The notes: generated by a model not told the origin, from the letters alone. A DNA stretch of 64,000 bases from Oceanobacillus salinisoli (GCF_009733865.1 NZ_WOFB01000022.1:48344-112343), one strand, 5' to 3'. Numbered from the stretch's first letter, positions 18,900-28,050 are shown. Numbers and translations are program-made.

Positions 18900-20264
18900 C
18901 TACGAAGCAATGTCAGTTTCATAGTTTCTGCCTGTTCGATTCACTTTCTTCCAGTCTTTGTTAAAGAAATAAGCGATACTACCATACATCACGAAGTACA
19001 TCGTAATAAAGCGGTGTATGAAAACATCGTAAACAATCATTATGAACAAGCGAAACCAATCCCCTTTTCCAAACTTAAATCCGTATCGCTTCACCTGGGC
19101 CATCGCCAACAGGTTGTATACGAAATTAAATAGTATAATATACAGCAAATAGAGAGCGATAAAGCTGACTAAAGCAAGGGAAAAATTCGTCACAGCATTG
19201 TAAAAGAATAGTCCTACTGTTACATATGCTGCTAAAATCGCAACAAAAAACGATTCAACAATATAGAAAAAGGAAACCGATCTTGTCAGCCATGTTTTTA
19301 ACAGGAAGGGAAGAAAATGAACCAAACAATCGACATATCCCTTCTGCCAACGAATTCGCTGCTTAAACAAATCTCTCCACGTTTCGGGGAGTTCGGTATA
19401 ACTGATGGCATCCGTAATTAAGACGATTTTCTTGTTCCTCATCTTATTTTTCCTTTTTGATATATGCCGCTGAATTTTCAGTGTAATATCAATATCTTCC
19501 CCTACAGATGACCGGTAGCCCCCGACCTCAATAAGCAGGTTTTTCTTAAAAATACCGAATGCCCCAGATATAATTGCTAACCCTTGAAAACGAGCCAGTG
19601 ATATTTTGGTGACATAGAATGCTTTTAGAAAATCCAGCATTTGCACTGCAATAAGAAGATTCGTCTTGGATAGGGAAAGGTTTTCTAAAGGATTCGCTGT
19701 TTTCGTTTGTAGCACATGGACCATACCACCAGCTGCAACGACATCCTCATCATCAAATCTGTTATTGATGGCAGCTAATGCTGTCTCTGTTAATACCGTG
19801 TCTGCATCCAATGTAACGACCAGTTCCTTCGTTGAATATTCTATCCCTGCATTTAATGCATCTGCTTTGCCGCCATTTACTTTATTCACCACATAAATGT
19901 TTGGATATAGCTTAGACTGAAATGTGCCTTCCACTTTCTGATGCTTTAATTTACTAAGGGGTGTTTTAAAACACGGCTCCAGCTTGAGAAACTGATGTAA
20001 TAAATGAAACGTGTCATCGGTCGATCCATCATTGACATAAATCACCTCAAAATTTTGGTAGGACAATGATTTCATGCTGTTCACAGACGTCTCAATAATG
20101 CCTGCTTCATTGTAGCAGGGGATTAAAATACTTAATCCTTTTTCAAGCTCGGGATTACGCTTTTCATCTTCCCCCTTTACCCGAAACCAGGGCAAACAAT
20201 GGAGCAGATGAAGGACCGGAAAAAATACACACACGTAAAACAAAATCAGCAGAAATATTTCCAA
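18900..20264 (-). CDS. Membrane family 2 glycosyltransferase (PgaC/HasA-like)
   Basis: A processive-type GT2 of about 454 residues. One N-terminal helix (about 2-25) precedes the GT-A domain: LSILIPCYNEAGIIE, VNDGSTDDT, GGKADALNAGI, TLDADTVLT, SGAFGIFK, GEDIDITLK and the acceptor motif QRIRWQKG. Three or four helices follow. These are the marks of enzymes that make beta-linked polymers such as poly-GlcNAc, hyaluronan or cellulose. The frame is open up to 20465, but the start is taken as TTG at 20264 because AAAGGAG lies eight bases upstream, the first helix starts there, and the upstream DNA is a non-coding hairpin repeat. As the first gene of the block it may make the main chain of the polymer. 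Confidence 0.87.
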   Translation of the reverse strand: MEIFLLILFYVCVFFPVLHLLHCLPWFRVKGEDEKRNPELEKGLSILIPCYNEAGIIETSVNSMKSLSYQNFEVIYVNDGSTDDTFHLLHQFLKLEPCFKTPLSKLKHQKVEGTFQSKLYPNIYVVNKVNGGKADALNAGIEYSTKELVVTLDADTVLTETALAAINNRFDDEDVVAAGGMVHVLQTKTANPLENLSLSKTNLLIAVQMLDFLKAFYVTKISLARFQGLAIISGAFGIFKKNLLIEVGGYRSSVGEDIDITLKIQRHISKRKNKMRNKKIVLITDAISYTELPETWRDLFKQRIRWQKGYVDCLVHFLPFLLKTWLTRSVSFFYIVESFFVAILAAYVTVGLFFYNAVTNFSLALVSFIALYLLYIILFNFVYNLLAMAQVKRYGFKFGKGDWFRLFIMIVYDVFIHRFITMYFVMYGSIAYFFNKDWKKVNRTGRNYETDIAS

Positions 20265-20796
20265 GAACAGAACTCCTTTCTTAGAAAAACTCGCATTCGC
20301 TCGATTTCTAGCGAACGTGTTCGTTTTTCTTAATACTTTCCTAAAGTGAATAAAATTTGACTTTCTACTACATATTCTTCCAATAAGGGCCTCATTTTTA
20401 CAAGGGCTGAAACGAAAAACAGTCCCCACGACCCAGCCACCAATTTTGTTACAAACACATTTCAAACTTAATAGTCTCCCCGCCCCATGACCGAACGGGT
20501 GCCTGTCACTTCCCGAAATGTGTCGATTTATGTCGTTTTGGTTTTCTCGAATTCTGACAGATTCCTAGTATTTTCAAGGGTTTTACTGAAATCATGAAAA
20601 TTTATTTTTAGGCAGATTTTCATGCCTACAAAAATAGGAAATCTTCCCCCAACTATTTTGGTAATTATTACAATGAAATTTCACTAAATTGACCCTAATT
20701 TCCTAACCTAAATTTCCAGCATTAACAAAATTTAACATTGATGAAACGGAGGTGAAACAATAGAATCTATGAAAACGCTTAATTTTACAGAATAAA
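20265..20796. other. Intergenic region upstream of the polysaccharide block
   Basis: This carries the presumed promoter of the minus-strand block, though none is clear enough to call. It includes a hairpin repeat (20284-20345), a GGGTGCCTGTCACTTCCCG word near 20500 of a type common between Bacillaceae genes, and AT-rich DNA. No gene is seen. Confidence 0.5.
20284..20345. repeat. CATTCGCTCG hairpin repeat, copy 1
   Basis: AAAAACTCGCATTCGCTCG followed by TAGCGAACGTGTTCGTTTTT forms an imperfect stem. The same skeleton (CATTCNCTCG, TTTA.. GCGAAT, AGTTTTT, ATACTT, GGACATTAAA, TTTTAG) recurs at 33247-33310 and 60588-60656. Its presence supports the view that the DNA upstream of 20264 is not part of the glycosyltransferase gene. 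Confidence 0.6.
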
Positions 20797-20800
20797 CAAA

Positions 20801-20851
20801 GGGACGGTTTTCTTGCTTCCCATTAGTCCGATGGTAGCAGGAAAACGTCCC
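20801..20851. terminator. Stem-loop after the LysM deacetylase gene
   Basis: GGGACGGTTTTCTTGCT (20801-20817) pairs with AGCAGGAAAACGTCCC (20836-20851). On the minus strand it is followed by a T-rich stretch (TTTGTTTATTC), fitting termination after the deacetylase gene. It is a member of the dispersed hairpin family. Confidence 0.7.
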
Positions 20852-20859
20852 TCTTCTTA

Positions 20860-21819
20860 CTAATTTAGCAGTTCAGAAACTGTAACAAATTCATAGCCTT
20901 GTGTGCGCAATTCATCAATTATTCGGGGCAATGCTTGTACGGTTTCAAATGGCCCGGAAGCATGGTAATTATGCTGTAAAACAATGACTCCCGGATTCGC
21001 TTCTTTCATCACTTTGGAAACAATCTCTTCCGCAGAAATTTCGCTCCAGTCCTTTGTATCTGCTGTCCACATAATCGTCTGGTAACCTTGTTTTTCAAGC
21101 CACTCCAGCCGCCGCTCTTTTATCTCTCCATATGGTGGTCGGAATAAAGTTGGCTTCACCCCTATTACTCTCTCAATTTCTTCCGCAGCAGATTGGATGT
21201 TTTCTATGAACTCCTGATCTTTGAGCTCTGGCAAGTGGGGATGATCCCAAGTGTGGTTGCCAATTGCATGTCCATCCTGGTACATCTGTCGTAATTGTTC
21301 AGGATATTTCCTGACCCTTTCTCCTACAACAAAAAAGGTAGCCTTCACATCTTTTTCCCTTAATATTTCTAGTATTTGTGTTGTATAGGTCACCTCAGGT
21401 CCATCGTCAAAGGTTAGGGCAATCCTTTTCTCACTGGTATCCCCCATAAAATGCATCTCATTATTAATGGGCACGTTGATAACTTGTCCCGGATATATCC
21501 AATGAGGATTTGAAATGGCTGGATTAGCTAAAACTAAGTCAGACAAGGAGACTCCCAGTTTCATAGAAATTTTATAAAGGGTTTCCCCGTCATTCACCTT
21601 GTATGTATCCGGAAGTTCGAGGTATTGACCCGGCTCCAGTCTAGTGGAATACAATCTGTTCAGATTAACAATCGTTTCTGGCGATGTACCAAACTGGTCA
21701 GAAATTTTCAAAAGCGTATCTCCTTGCTCAACGATGTACTCCTCAGCCACCATGGTTTTGTCAAACAACGGTAGACAAACGAGGATGACTGCCGTTAAAA
21801 TCATTGCTTTTTTAAGCAT
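20860..21819 (-). CDS. LysM-containing polysaccharide deacetylase (NodB/CE4 family)
   Basis: A secreted or wall-bound carbohydrate esterase of 319 residues. A signal peptide (about 1-25) is followed by two LysM peptidoglycan-binding repeats (about 27-70, YIVEQGDTLLKISDQFGTS; about 73-117, YKVNDGETLYKISMKLGVS) and a NodB domain (about 130-315). CE4 motifs: TFDDGPE, GNHTWDHPHL with the two metal-binding histidines, RPPYGE, WTADTKDW and VLQHNYH, where the last departs slightly from the usual LHD. It is predicted to remove N-acetyl groups from peptidoglycan or another GlcNAc polymer. The start is ATG at 21819 after GGGAGGAG; the open frame upstream has no SD and would hide the signal peptide. Confidence 0.9.
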   Translation of the reverse strand: MLKKAMILTAVILVCLPLFDKTMVAEEYIVEQGDTLLKISDQFGTSPETIVNLNRLYSTRLEPGQYLELPDTYKVNDGETLYKISMKLGVSLSDLVLANPAISNPHWIYPGQVINVPINNEMHFMGDTSEKRIALTFDDGPEVTYTTQILEILREKDVKATFFVVGERVRKYPEQLRQMYQDGHAIGNHTWDHPHLPELKDQEFIENIQSAAEEIERVIGVKPTLFRPPYGEIKERRLEWLEKQGYQTIMWTADTKDWSEISAEEIVSKVMKEANPGVIVLQHNYHASGPFETVQALPRIIDELRTQGYEFVTVSELLN

Positions 21820-22019
21820 GTTATACTCCTCCCATTCACTTGAATTATTAACAACATTCGAAGCCATATTTTTATTTAGTGGGGGTAAGCCAAGAAGCAC
21901 GTGGGATGGTTCCTGGGCTTCCAAAATAGTTCAAAGGATGCAAAAAACTGTCCTCGTGCTTTTTCCTTATGCTTCTTTTTTTACTATTTTTAAAAAAGTC
22001 TGAAAAAAACTATTGAAAT

Positions 22020-22033
22020 TTAAAGCGCTTCCA
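22020..22033 (+). promoter_or_regulatory. cre-like CcpA operator
   Basis: TTAAAGCGCTTCCA differs from the symmetrical cre consensus TGAAAGCGCTTTCA at two positions. It lies about 270 bp before the GH3 glycosidase, a class often under carbon catabolite control. This is by motif match only. Confidence 0.5.
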
Positions 22034-22214
22034 AATAAGATTTACATACTTTGTTTGCCATCCAAATTATCATTTAGTCCCGTGATGGTATTTTACACAT
22101 CCATTACATATTCTAAAATTTACTAGAGTAAAACGATAATACCCTCCAGGACAAGCATATTTTTATATACTCTTATTCTAAGTCAACTTGGAAATAGTTT
22201 AATAGATAAGGAGA

Positions 22215-22239
22215 CTTTAAGGGGGTGATATTTGTGTAA
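22215..22239 (+). promoter_or_regulatory. Strong SD followed by a GTG-TAA start-stop pair
   Basis: GGGGGTGATATTT is correctly spaced before GTG (22234-22236), which is followed at once by TAA (22237-22239). The nearest long reading frame starts at 22302 without an SD of its own. Either the true 5' end of the GH3 gene has mutated, or this is a minimal start-stop element. A similar arrangement lies at 36704-36723. Confidence 0.45.
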
Positions 22240-22301
22240 ATCTTTTTTGGAAAAGCTTCAAAAATCAGCACAATAGTTTTTAAATCAATTTTAAAAAAAA
22301 C

Positions 22302-24600
22302 ATGGACACTTCGAATTATCGCAATAAAATTTTTATCGTATCATTCTCTTTCTTATTAGTTCTTTCATCTGTGGCTCCTTTCATAGGAACGGTTAATGGT
22401 GAAGCTTCAGTGCCTGAAGTTGATGCACGAGTAAAGGAAATAATCGAGGTTGATGGCGAGCAATTTAGGGATTTAAATGCTAATGGCCAATTGGATCCTT
22501 ATGAAGACTGGAGACTACCGACAGAGGATCGAGTAGAAAATCTTATATCTCAAATGACTGTAGAAGAAAAAGCCGGATTAATGCTTATTTCCACGTTCAG
22601 CAACGTATCAAGCCGAACCAAACTAACCGAAGATCATTTACGCTATTTCATCGTTCGTGATGATCCGGAACCACGGGATTTAGCTGCCCGTAACAATGAA
22701 TTTCAGGAGCTTGGTGAGGCCTCAAGACTGGGAATACCAGTTATCATGACGTCTAATCCGCGCAACCATGTGAATCCGAATCAAACATATGGTCACGCTG
22801 AGGCGGGAGGCCAACTGTCCACTTGGCCTGGTGAACTTGGATTAGCTGCAACACAAGATCCGGAACTGGTCAAAGAATTTGCTGAGATCGCAGCCAAAGA
22901 ATGGCGAGCTACGGGAATGCATACTCTATGGTTACATGGCTGATTTACTTACCGAACCGCGCTGGACCTGTACTGATGGTACCTTTGGGGAAGATCCAGA
23001 ACTTGTTTCCGATATGATTGCTTCTATTGTAGAAGGATTTCAAGGTGAGGAATTAGGTGAAAACAGTGTTTCTTTAACCATTAAGCACTTTGCTGGTGGT
23101 GGTCCTCGCTTGGATGGAACCGATCCACATCACGAATGGGGAAAAACGAACGAATACCCAACAGAGGGAAGTCTATATGATTATCACCTCCCACCGTTTA
23201 TAGCTGCAGTAGAGGCTGGTACAACATCCATCATGCCATATTATGCGATGCCAGTGAATGAACCAAGTGCTATTCAACTTCCGGATCATCTATGGTATTC
23301 CGAGGACCAGCAATTCGAGGAAGTTGCCTTTGCCTATAATGAAGGTATGCTTCAAGGCCTTCTCCGTGATGAATTAGGTTTCGTAGGCTATGTTAACTCG
23401 GATACCGGAATAATTTCTGATGGCGATCGCCCTTGGGGTGTTGAGCATTTGACAGAGCCAGAACGCTATGCAAAAGCAATCACAGCTGGAACGAACCTTT
23501 TTTCCGGTGGTACAGATGTCGAGCCATTACTTGAAGCGATTCATACAGGGCTAGTAGAAGAATCTGCTATTGATCACTCGATTTCTTTCTTACTAACGGA
23601 AATGTTTGAATTGGGACTTTTTGAAAACCCTTACGTAGATCCAGAGCTAGCACAGCAAATCGCGGATGAACCTGACTCACAAGCACTTGCTGATGAAGCA
23701 CATCGCAAATCGATTGTACTACTACGCAACGGGCGGGAAACGAACACTCCAGTGCTGCCAATAACAGATAATGAAGTGGACGATATGAAGCTTTATGTAG
23801 AAGTTTTTGAAAAGGATGAAGAAGATGCAGCTGAAGCGAGTGAAGGCTTGGCTACATCCATTGCACTGGCAGACCCATCGATTGAAATCGTAAACTCACC
23901 AGAAGAGGCTACCTATGCACTGATTTCGGTGATGCCATCCTTAAGCTGGAGAGCTGATGACACTGAGGATGATCCACCATCTGTGGAACTGAAGAAAGAT
24001 GCAGACACAGGAATTGATTCCGAGCGCATTCTTGAAATTCAAGAAACAGTAGATACGAATATTTTAGTCGTTAATATGACAAATCCATGGCTTATCGATG
24101 AAATTGAACCTGGCGCAGATGCTGTATTGGCAACCTTTAATACAACTCCAGATGCGATAGTTGATGTGATTCGCGGTAATTTTAATCCAACAGGTAAGAT
24201 GCCTTATACCGTACCAGCCGACATGGAAGCAGTGGAAAATAATGCATCAGATATCCCAGGCTATGCTGAAAACTTCGATTATGGCTATGTAAATGCTGTT
24301 GGTGATGAATATGCACTAGGATTTGGACTGTCCTATGTAAGTGGTAAATATATGAAAGAAGGCATTGACCGCTTTGAGGAAGATGGAGAGTTCGCTAATC
24401 ATGGAGCAGCCAGTTCGTTACAGGCAATCTTAGATTCCGTGGAGAAATTTGAGGAAAAAGATGACGCCGAAAAAGTAATCCATCATCTTGAATTATTTGA
24501 CGACAAACTGGAACAGCAAAAAGAAAAAGAGAGCATTTCTGATACAGCATATACTGAACTGAAAGAAAGCACTACAAAGTTAATTGAAATTTGGCAGTAA
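22302..24600 (+). pseudogene. Secreted GH3 beta-glucosidase-like protein with FIMAH domain, frameshifted
   Basis: A glycoside hydrolase family 3 enzyme in two frames. The first part (22302-22943) has a signal peptide (FIVSFSFLLVLSSVAPF) and the GH3 N-terminal start (LISQMTVEEKAGLM) and ends at AAKEWRATGM. The second, in the +1 frame, resumes with LYGYMADLLTEPRW, GTFGEDPELV, TIKHFAGGGP and GYVNSDTGI (the nucleophile-region Asp). The switch is near 22915-22925, where loss of two bases or gain of one explains it. Late residues LRNG and ANPTGKMPYTVP-like stretches belong to the GH3 C-terminal domain. The last about 75 residues (FEEDGEFANHGAASSLQAIL ... ISDTAYTELKESTTKLIE) match the FIMAH domain found at the ends of secreted Bacillales enzymes. 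The start also lacks an SD. It is either a decaying gene or a sequencing error. Confidence 0.8.
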
Positions 24601-24648
24601 GGTAATGCATTTGAACGGTTCTGCATGTCCAAATGCATGATATTTAGT

Positions 24649-24687
24649 CACAATCGGTCACGTAGAGGTTCTACGTGACCGATTGTG
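24649..24687. terminator. Perfect 18-bp inverted repeat after the GH3 gene
   Basis: CACAATCGGTCACGTAGA (24649-24666) and TCTACGTGACCGATTGTG (24670-24687) are perfect reverse complements around a 3-base loop. There is no T run after it, so it may be a factor-dependent end or a binding site. The right arm plus its left neighbour (GGTTCTACGTGACC) copies the junction of the 52-bp repeat units. Confidence 0.65.
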
Positions 24688-24720
24688 CTTCAGATTATTT
24701 CTTGTACTTTGTCTCCGGGA

Positions 24721-25320
24721 ATTGAGCCTTCGTTTTGGGAATTCAGCTTTCGCTCCAAGAATTTAGCCTTCGTTCCAGTAATTCAGCTTTCATTCCAAGA
24801 ATTCAGCTTTCATTCCAAGAATTCAGCTTTCATTCCAATAATTCAGCTTTCATTCCAATATTTCAGCTTTCATTCCAATAATTCAGCTTTCATTCCAATA
24901 TTTCAGCTTTCATTCCAATAATTCAGCTTTCATTCCAATAATTCAGCTTTCATTCCAATAATTCAGCTTTCATTCCAATAATTCAGCTTTCATTCCAATA
25001 ATTCAGCTTTCATTCCAATAATTCAGCTTTCATTCCAATAATTCAGCTTTCATTCCAATAATTCAGCTTTCATTCCAATAATTCAGCTTTCATTCCAATA
25101 ATTCAGCTTTCATTCCAATAATTCAGCTTTCATTCCAATAATTCAGCTTTCATTCCAATAATTCTTGCTTTCATTCCAATAATTCAGCTTTCATTCCAAT
25201 AATTCAGCTTTCGCTCCATGAATTCAGCTTTCGCTCCATGAATTCAGCTTTCGCTCCATGAATTCAGCTTTCGCTTCATGAATTCAGCATTCGTTCCATT
25301 AATTCAGCTTTCGCTCCACC
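24721..25320. repeat. 20-bp tandem repeat array, about 30 units (array 1)
   Basis: 600 bp of head-to-tail 20-bp units. The major form ATTCAGCTTTCATTCCAATA occurs exactly about 16 times between 24821 and 25201; units at both ends diverge (CGCTCC, CGTTCC, CCATGA variants). One unit near 25161 has 21 bp. There are no spacers, so it is not CRISPR, and the period is not a multiple of 3. Its last units overlap the 3' end of the HAD gene, supplying its final codons. Smaller arrays of the same family are at 34071-34203 and 41353-41540. Identical central units with variant ends suggest expansion by slippage or unequal crossing-over. Confidence 0.95.
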
Positions 25321-26024
25321 AAAACATCCTTCTCGAACACTTCCACAAGCTCTTTAGCACTATGTACCTCTTTATCCGGCCTAAAGGAATTCTCCGGCAT
25401 CTTCCTTCTCCGATGGTTCATCCAGATGGCGTTCCAGCCAGCTTGCTTGGCCCCAACGATATCATTTGCAAAGGAATCACCAACATAAACGGTTTTCTGT
25501 TTATCCAAATCCAGTTTATTTTCAAGAATATGAAAAGCTTCCGGAGCCGGTTTGGCATAGCCTATCGATTCAGAGATAAACATATTTTCTTCGGGAATCC
25601 ATTTAGCCAAATTCAGCTGCTTTATTTTCATCGACTGATGACCTGTTGATCCGTTAGTCAAAACCGCAAGCTGTTTCCCTTGCTCACGAAGGGAACCTAG
25701 CAGTTCTTCTACTTCCTCAAACAACGTAATCTTCTGTTGCTCCTCGACATATGCTTCCTGGAATTCCAATGCCTTTTCCTCGCTAATGGTCATCCCCATC
25801 TCTGAACACGCATCTTTTATTCGGCGGATATGCATTTCCCTTACTGTCATTTGCCCTGCTTCACATTTATCAAATAACGCGTCACTATACTTGCGGCTAA
25901 TGATGTAAAATTGATTTAGTTCCTCTTCCGTAAATGGTTCTTGAAACATTCGCTTACATGTATTTTTAAAAGACATTGCCTGATCGTACAATGTATCATC
26001 GACGTCAAAAATGATCGTATCCAT
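25299..26024 (-). CDS. HAD-family hydrolase (YjjG/2-haloacid dehalogenase-like)
   Basis: A cytoplasmic HAD phosphatase of 241 residues with a helical C1 cap. Motif I is FDVDDTLYDQ (about 5-14), motif II VLTNGSTG, the lysine is in GYAKPAPEAF, and motif IV is VYVGDSFANDIVGAKQAGW. It resembles pyrimidine 5'-nucleotidase YjjG and related house-cleaning phosphatases; the substrate cannot be read from sequence. The start ATG at 26024 sits eight bases after AAGGAGG; a GTG/ATG region further upstream is poorer. The last six codons or so (ERKLN) lie in the first units of the 20-bp repeat array, so the array has either grown into the gene end or been the source of it. Confidence 0.85.
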   Translation of the reverse strand: MDTIIFDVDDTLYDQAMSFKNTCKRMFQEPFTEEELNQFYIISRKYSDALFDKCEAGQMTVREMHIRRIKDACSEMGMTISEEKALEFQEAYVEEQQKITLFEEVEELLGSLREQGKQLAVLTNGSTGHQSMKIKQLNLAKWIPEENMFISESIGYAKPAPEAFHILENKLDLDKQKTVYVGDSFANDIVGAKQAGWNAIWMNHRRRKMPENSFRPDKEVHSAKELVEVFEKDVLVERKLN

Positions 26025-26138
26025 TTTATCAACCTCCTTCAACTATCATACCTGCAAATCAGGAGGTCGTACAGAAATTAATTAGTCAGTCCATCATGGA
26101 AATACGGCGCTTCATACAGAAAAAAAATGAGCATGACA

Positions 26139-26861
26139 CTAAAGCGCCCCTCGCTCCACCACTCCCATTAAAAACTCCAGATTAGGATACCCCACATCCA
26201 TTAATTGCTTTTTCACCTGTTCCACATCATATCGTACTCTTTGGATACCAACGTGAAATTGGCTTCCTTCTCCTTCCACAATAAGATAGGATGCCTGATT
26301 CATCCCATCAAACGGCAACCCAACACTGCCCAGATTTGCCAGGCACTTTCCATTTATGTAACGGGCATACGGGAGATGAATATGACCATAAAAGAACAAA
26401 TTTGCTGTCGGATGATTCATTAATTTGTTTGCCAGTTCTTCATCCGGTTGATGCGGCTTTACTACATCAAATAAACTATTAGGTGTTGCATGGAACGCAT
26501 GAATTTCCAGATCATCTGTCAAATTCACTGTTAATTCCAAAGGCAAATTCCATAAATAATGAATATCCTCTTCTGTAAGCCGTTCAAATGTCCATTCCCG
26601 TTCCTTCCGCATAATCTCAAGCGCCTGTTCTGGTACTTCCCCTTCATTGATTCCCCGACAAACCCATTCATCTGCATTCCCTTTAATCACAGCAGCATCT
26701 AAAGACCGTACCATATCAAGAGCACGTTTCGGTTCAGGCCCCCGAAAACAAATATCACCAAGAACGGCAATCTTGTCCACATTCTTCTTTTCTATATCCT
26801 CCAACACTGACTTAAGGGCAGTTGCATTTCCATGAATATCTGAGATAAATGCCATCTTCAT
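26139..26861 (-). CDS. Metallophosphoesterase, MJ0936/YfcE-like
   Basis: A calcineurin-like phosphodiesterase of 240 residues. Metal-ligand motifs are in family order: FISDIHGNATAL (D and H), VLGDICFRGPEP (D), IKGNADEW (N), IHAFHATP and FYGHIHLPYAR (GHxH). The last 45 residues (VRYDVEQVKKQLMDVGYP) form the usual C-terminal helix. This family includes phosphodiesterases and protein-phosphatase-like enzymes of unknown natural substrate. It is monocistronic or weakly linked to the HAD gene 115 bp downstream on the same strand. Confidence 0.85.
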   Translation of the reverse strand: MKMAFISDIHGNATALKSVLEDIEKKNVDKIAVLGDICFRGPEPKRALDMVRSLDAAVIKGNADEWVCRGINEGEVPEQALEIMRKEREWTFERLTEEDIHYLWNLPLELTVNLTDDLEIHAFHATPNSLFDVVKPHQPDEELANKLMNHPTANLFFYGHIHLPYARYINGKCLANLGSVGLPFDGMNQASYLIVEGEGSQFHVGIQRVRYDVEQVKKQLMDVGYPNLEFLMGVVERGAL

Positions 26862-27146
26862 TAGAAAAAACCTCCTCTTTCCTTTTACCTCTTATTTCTA
26901 TCGTAACGGATAACCACTGATATTGGCAATTTATGACATAGACATAGAAGCTGGAATGATGAATGACGGGGAATAAAAGCAGGGAGTTTGTCGATATTTC
27001 CCAGGAAATGAGGAATAACCCAATTCATGACTGTCGATACATATGGGGGATAGTAGAAGAACAGGGACATTCCTCCACTTCTCCTGAAAAGGAAGGAAGC
27101 AGGAGAAGCGCCCCATGCTTGACACAGCGGAAAAAACTCCCTGTTT
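26862..27146. other. Intergenic region with decayed hairpin elements
   Basis: 285 bp without a convincing gene. CCACTTCTCCTGAAAAGGAAGGAAGCAGGAGAAG-like sequence at 27077-27110 is another variant of the dispersed stem-loop family. A short minus-strand open frame here has no SD and an unlikely composition. Confidence 0.45.
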
Positions 27147-27764
27147 CTAAAAGGAAAAAGCAAGTGGAGTATGCTGATAATACGATTTTCCTAGGCGATA
27201 GTAGTGATCGACAATTTCCTGATTTAAATTTTTATGCTCTTCTGGAACAGTTGGCAGCTTATCGGCATCTTCCTGCTTCCATACCGATTGACCAGGTGCA
27301 ACGAAGCGATTGTCTGCAATTTCCACTCCATTCGTAATGGTGGCCCCATGCATGATCACACAGTTCCGGCCTATGACAGCATCGTAAATATTGGCTTGCT
27401 GGCCTACAAAAGTATTACGGCCTATGTACAGCGGCCCATGTACACAAGCATGATGTAGAACACTATTCTCACCTTCCAGGTAAACACCCCATTTTCTCCC
27501 ATCCACTTCGACATGCTCTCTTCCTGGATGTACATGCATCAATACATTATCCTGAATATTTGTGTACGGTCCAACATAATAAGGGTAACCTGAATCGGCA
27601 CGCAATAAATTCTTAAATCCGATGAACACATCGTCAGAAATCGTAATATTTCCAATAATCATTGTATCTGTTCCAATAACCGCCTTGGGACTGATTGTCG
27701 GGTAACTTACACTTGTTGCTTCTATAACAGGCGGATTAAAATACACGGTGGGAAATGGAATCAT
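27147..27764 (-). CDS. Gamma-class carbonic anhydrase-like protein
   Basis: A left-handed beta-helix protein of 205 residues resembling Cam from Methanosarcina along its whole length: RADSGYPYYVG, TNIQDNVLMHVHPG, VEVDGRKWGVYL, VLHHACVHGP and EADKLPTVPEEH-like stretches. Three zinc-ligand histidines align (LMH, LHH and CVHGP). Two catalytic glutamates of Cam do not: the residue after RAD is Ser rather than Glu, and the acidic loop after LMH is replaced by VHPG. It may be a carbonic anhydrase with an altered proton shuttle or an uncharacterised relative. It stands alone on the minus strand. Confidence 0.75.
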   Translation of the reverse strand: MIPFPTVYFNPPVIEATSVSYPTISPKAVIGTDTMIIGNITISDDVFIGFKNLLRADSGYPYYVGPYTNIQDNVLMHVHPGREHVEVDGRKWGVYLEGENSVLHHACVHGPLYIGRNTFVGQQANIYDAVIGRNCVIMHGATITNGVEIADNRFVAPGQSVWKQEDADKLPTVPEEHKNLNQEIVDHYYRLGKSYYQHTPLAFSF

Positions 27765-27952
27765 TCATCTATCCCCTTTCATATATAATTCTTTATCAAT
27801 ATATGAATTTAGAAAGGTATATATGAAAGAAAGCATGGAGCGGTGGCACCCTTTAAGATAATGAGTCCTAAAAATTTTATATTCGTTCCCTAACGAAACA
27901 CTAAAATGCTACGAGTTCTCGCTCCATCCACTTCCCATTCAATCCACATAAA

Positions 27953-27995
27953 AAAAATATCAGGAAAACACAATACATGTTTTTCTGATATTTTT
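27953..27995 (-). terminator. Terminator of the flavin reductase gene
   Basis: AAAAATATCAGGAAAA (27953-27968) pairs with TTTTTCTGATATTTTT (27980-27995). Read on the minus strand the stem is followed by a long T run, a classical intrinsic terminator 55 bp after the gene. Confidence 0.8.
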
Positions 27996-28050
27996 CAAAA
28001 AGAAATTCCGTTATCCAACCTTAAGTACTTAAATGAAACCTTTTTTCCGA

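Larger units (their letters stand above)
21820..22301. other. Intergenic region between divergent deacetylase and GH3 genes
   Basis: 480 bp with two items listed separately (a cre-like site and an SD with a start-stop pair). The part at 21890-21965 holds AAGCACG / CGTGCTT arms and TTCCTGGGCTTCC, a decayed member of the dispersed hairpin family. No other gene is seen. Confidence 0.5.

Noticed and set aside
20265..20465. N-terminal extension of the GT2 glycosyltransferase
   Set aside because: The region contains a dispersed hairpin repeat and no SD, whereas TTG 20264 has AAAGGAG at proper spacing and starts the first helix.
24685..24921. Small protein gene across the 20-bp repeats
   Set aside because: The frame is created by the repeat itself, shifts whenever the unit changes, and has no SD.
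24721..25320. CRISPR array
   Set aside because: The 20-bp units are directly adjacent with no unique spacers, and there are no cas genes.
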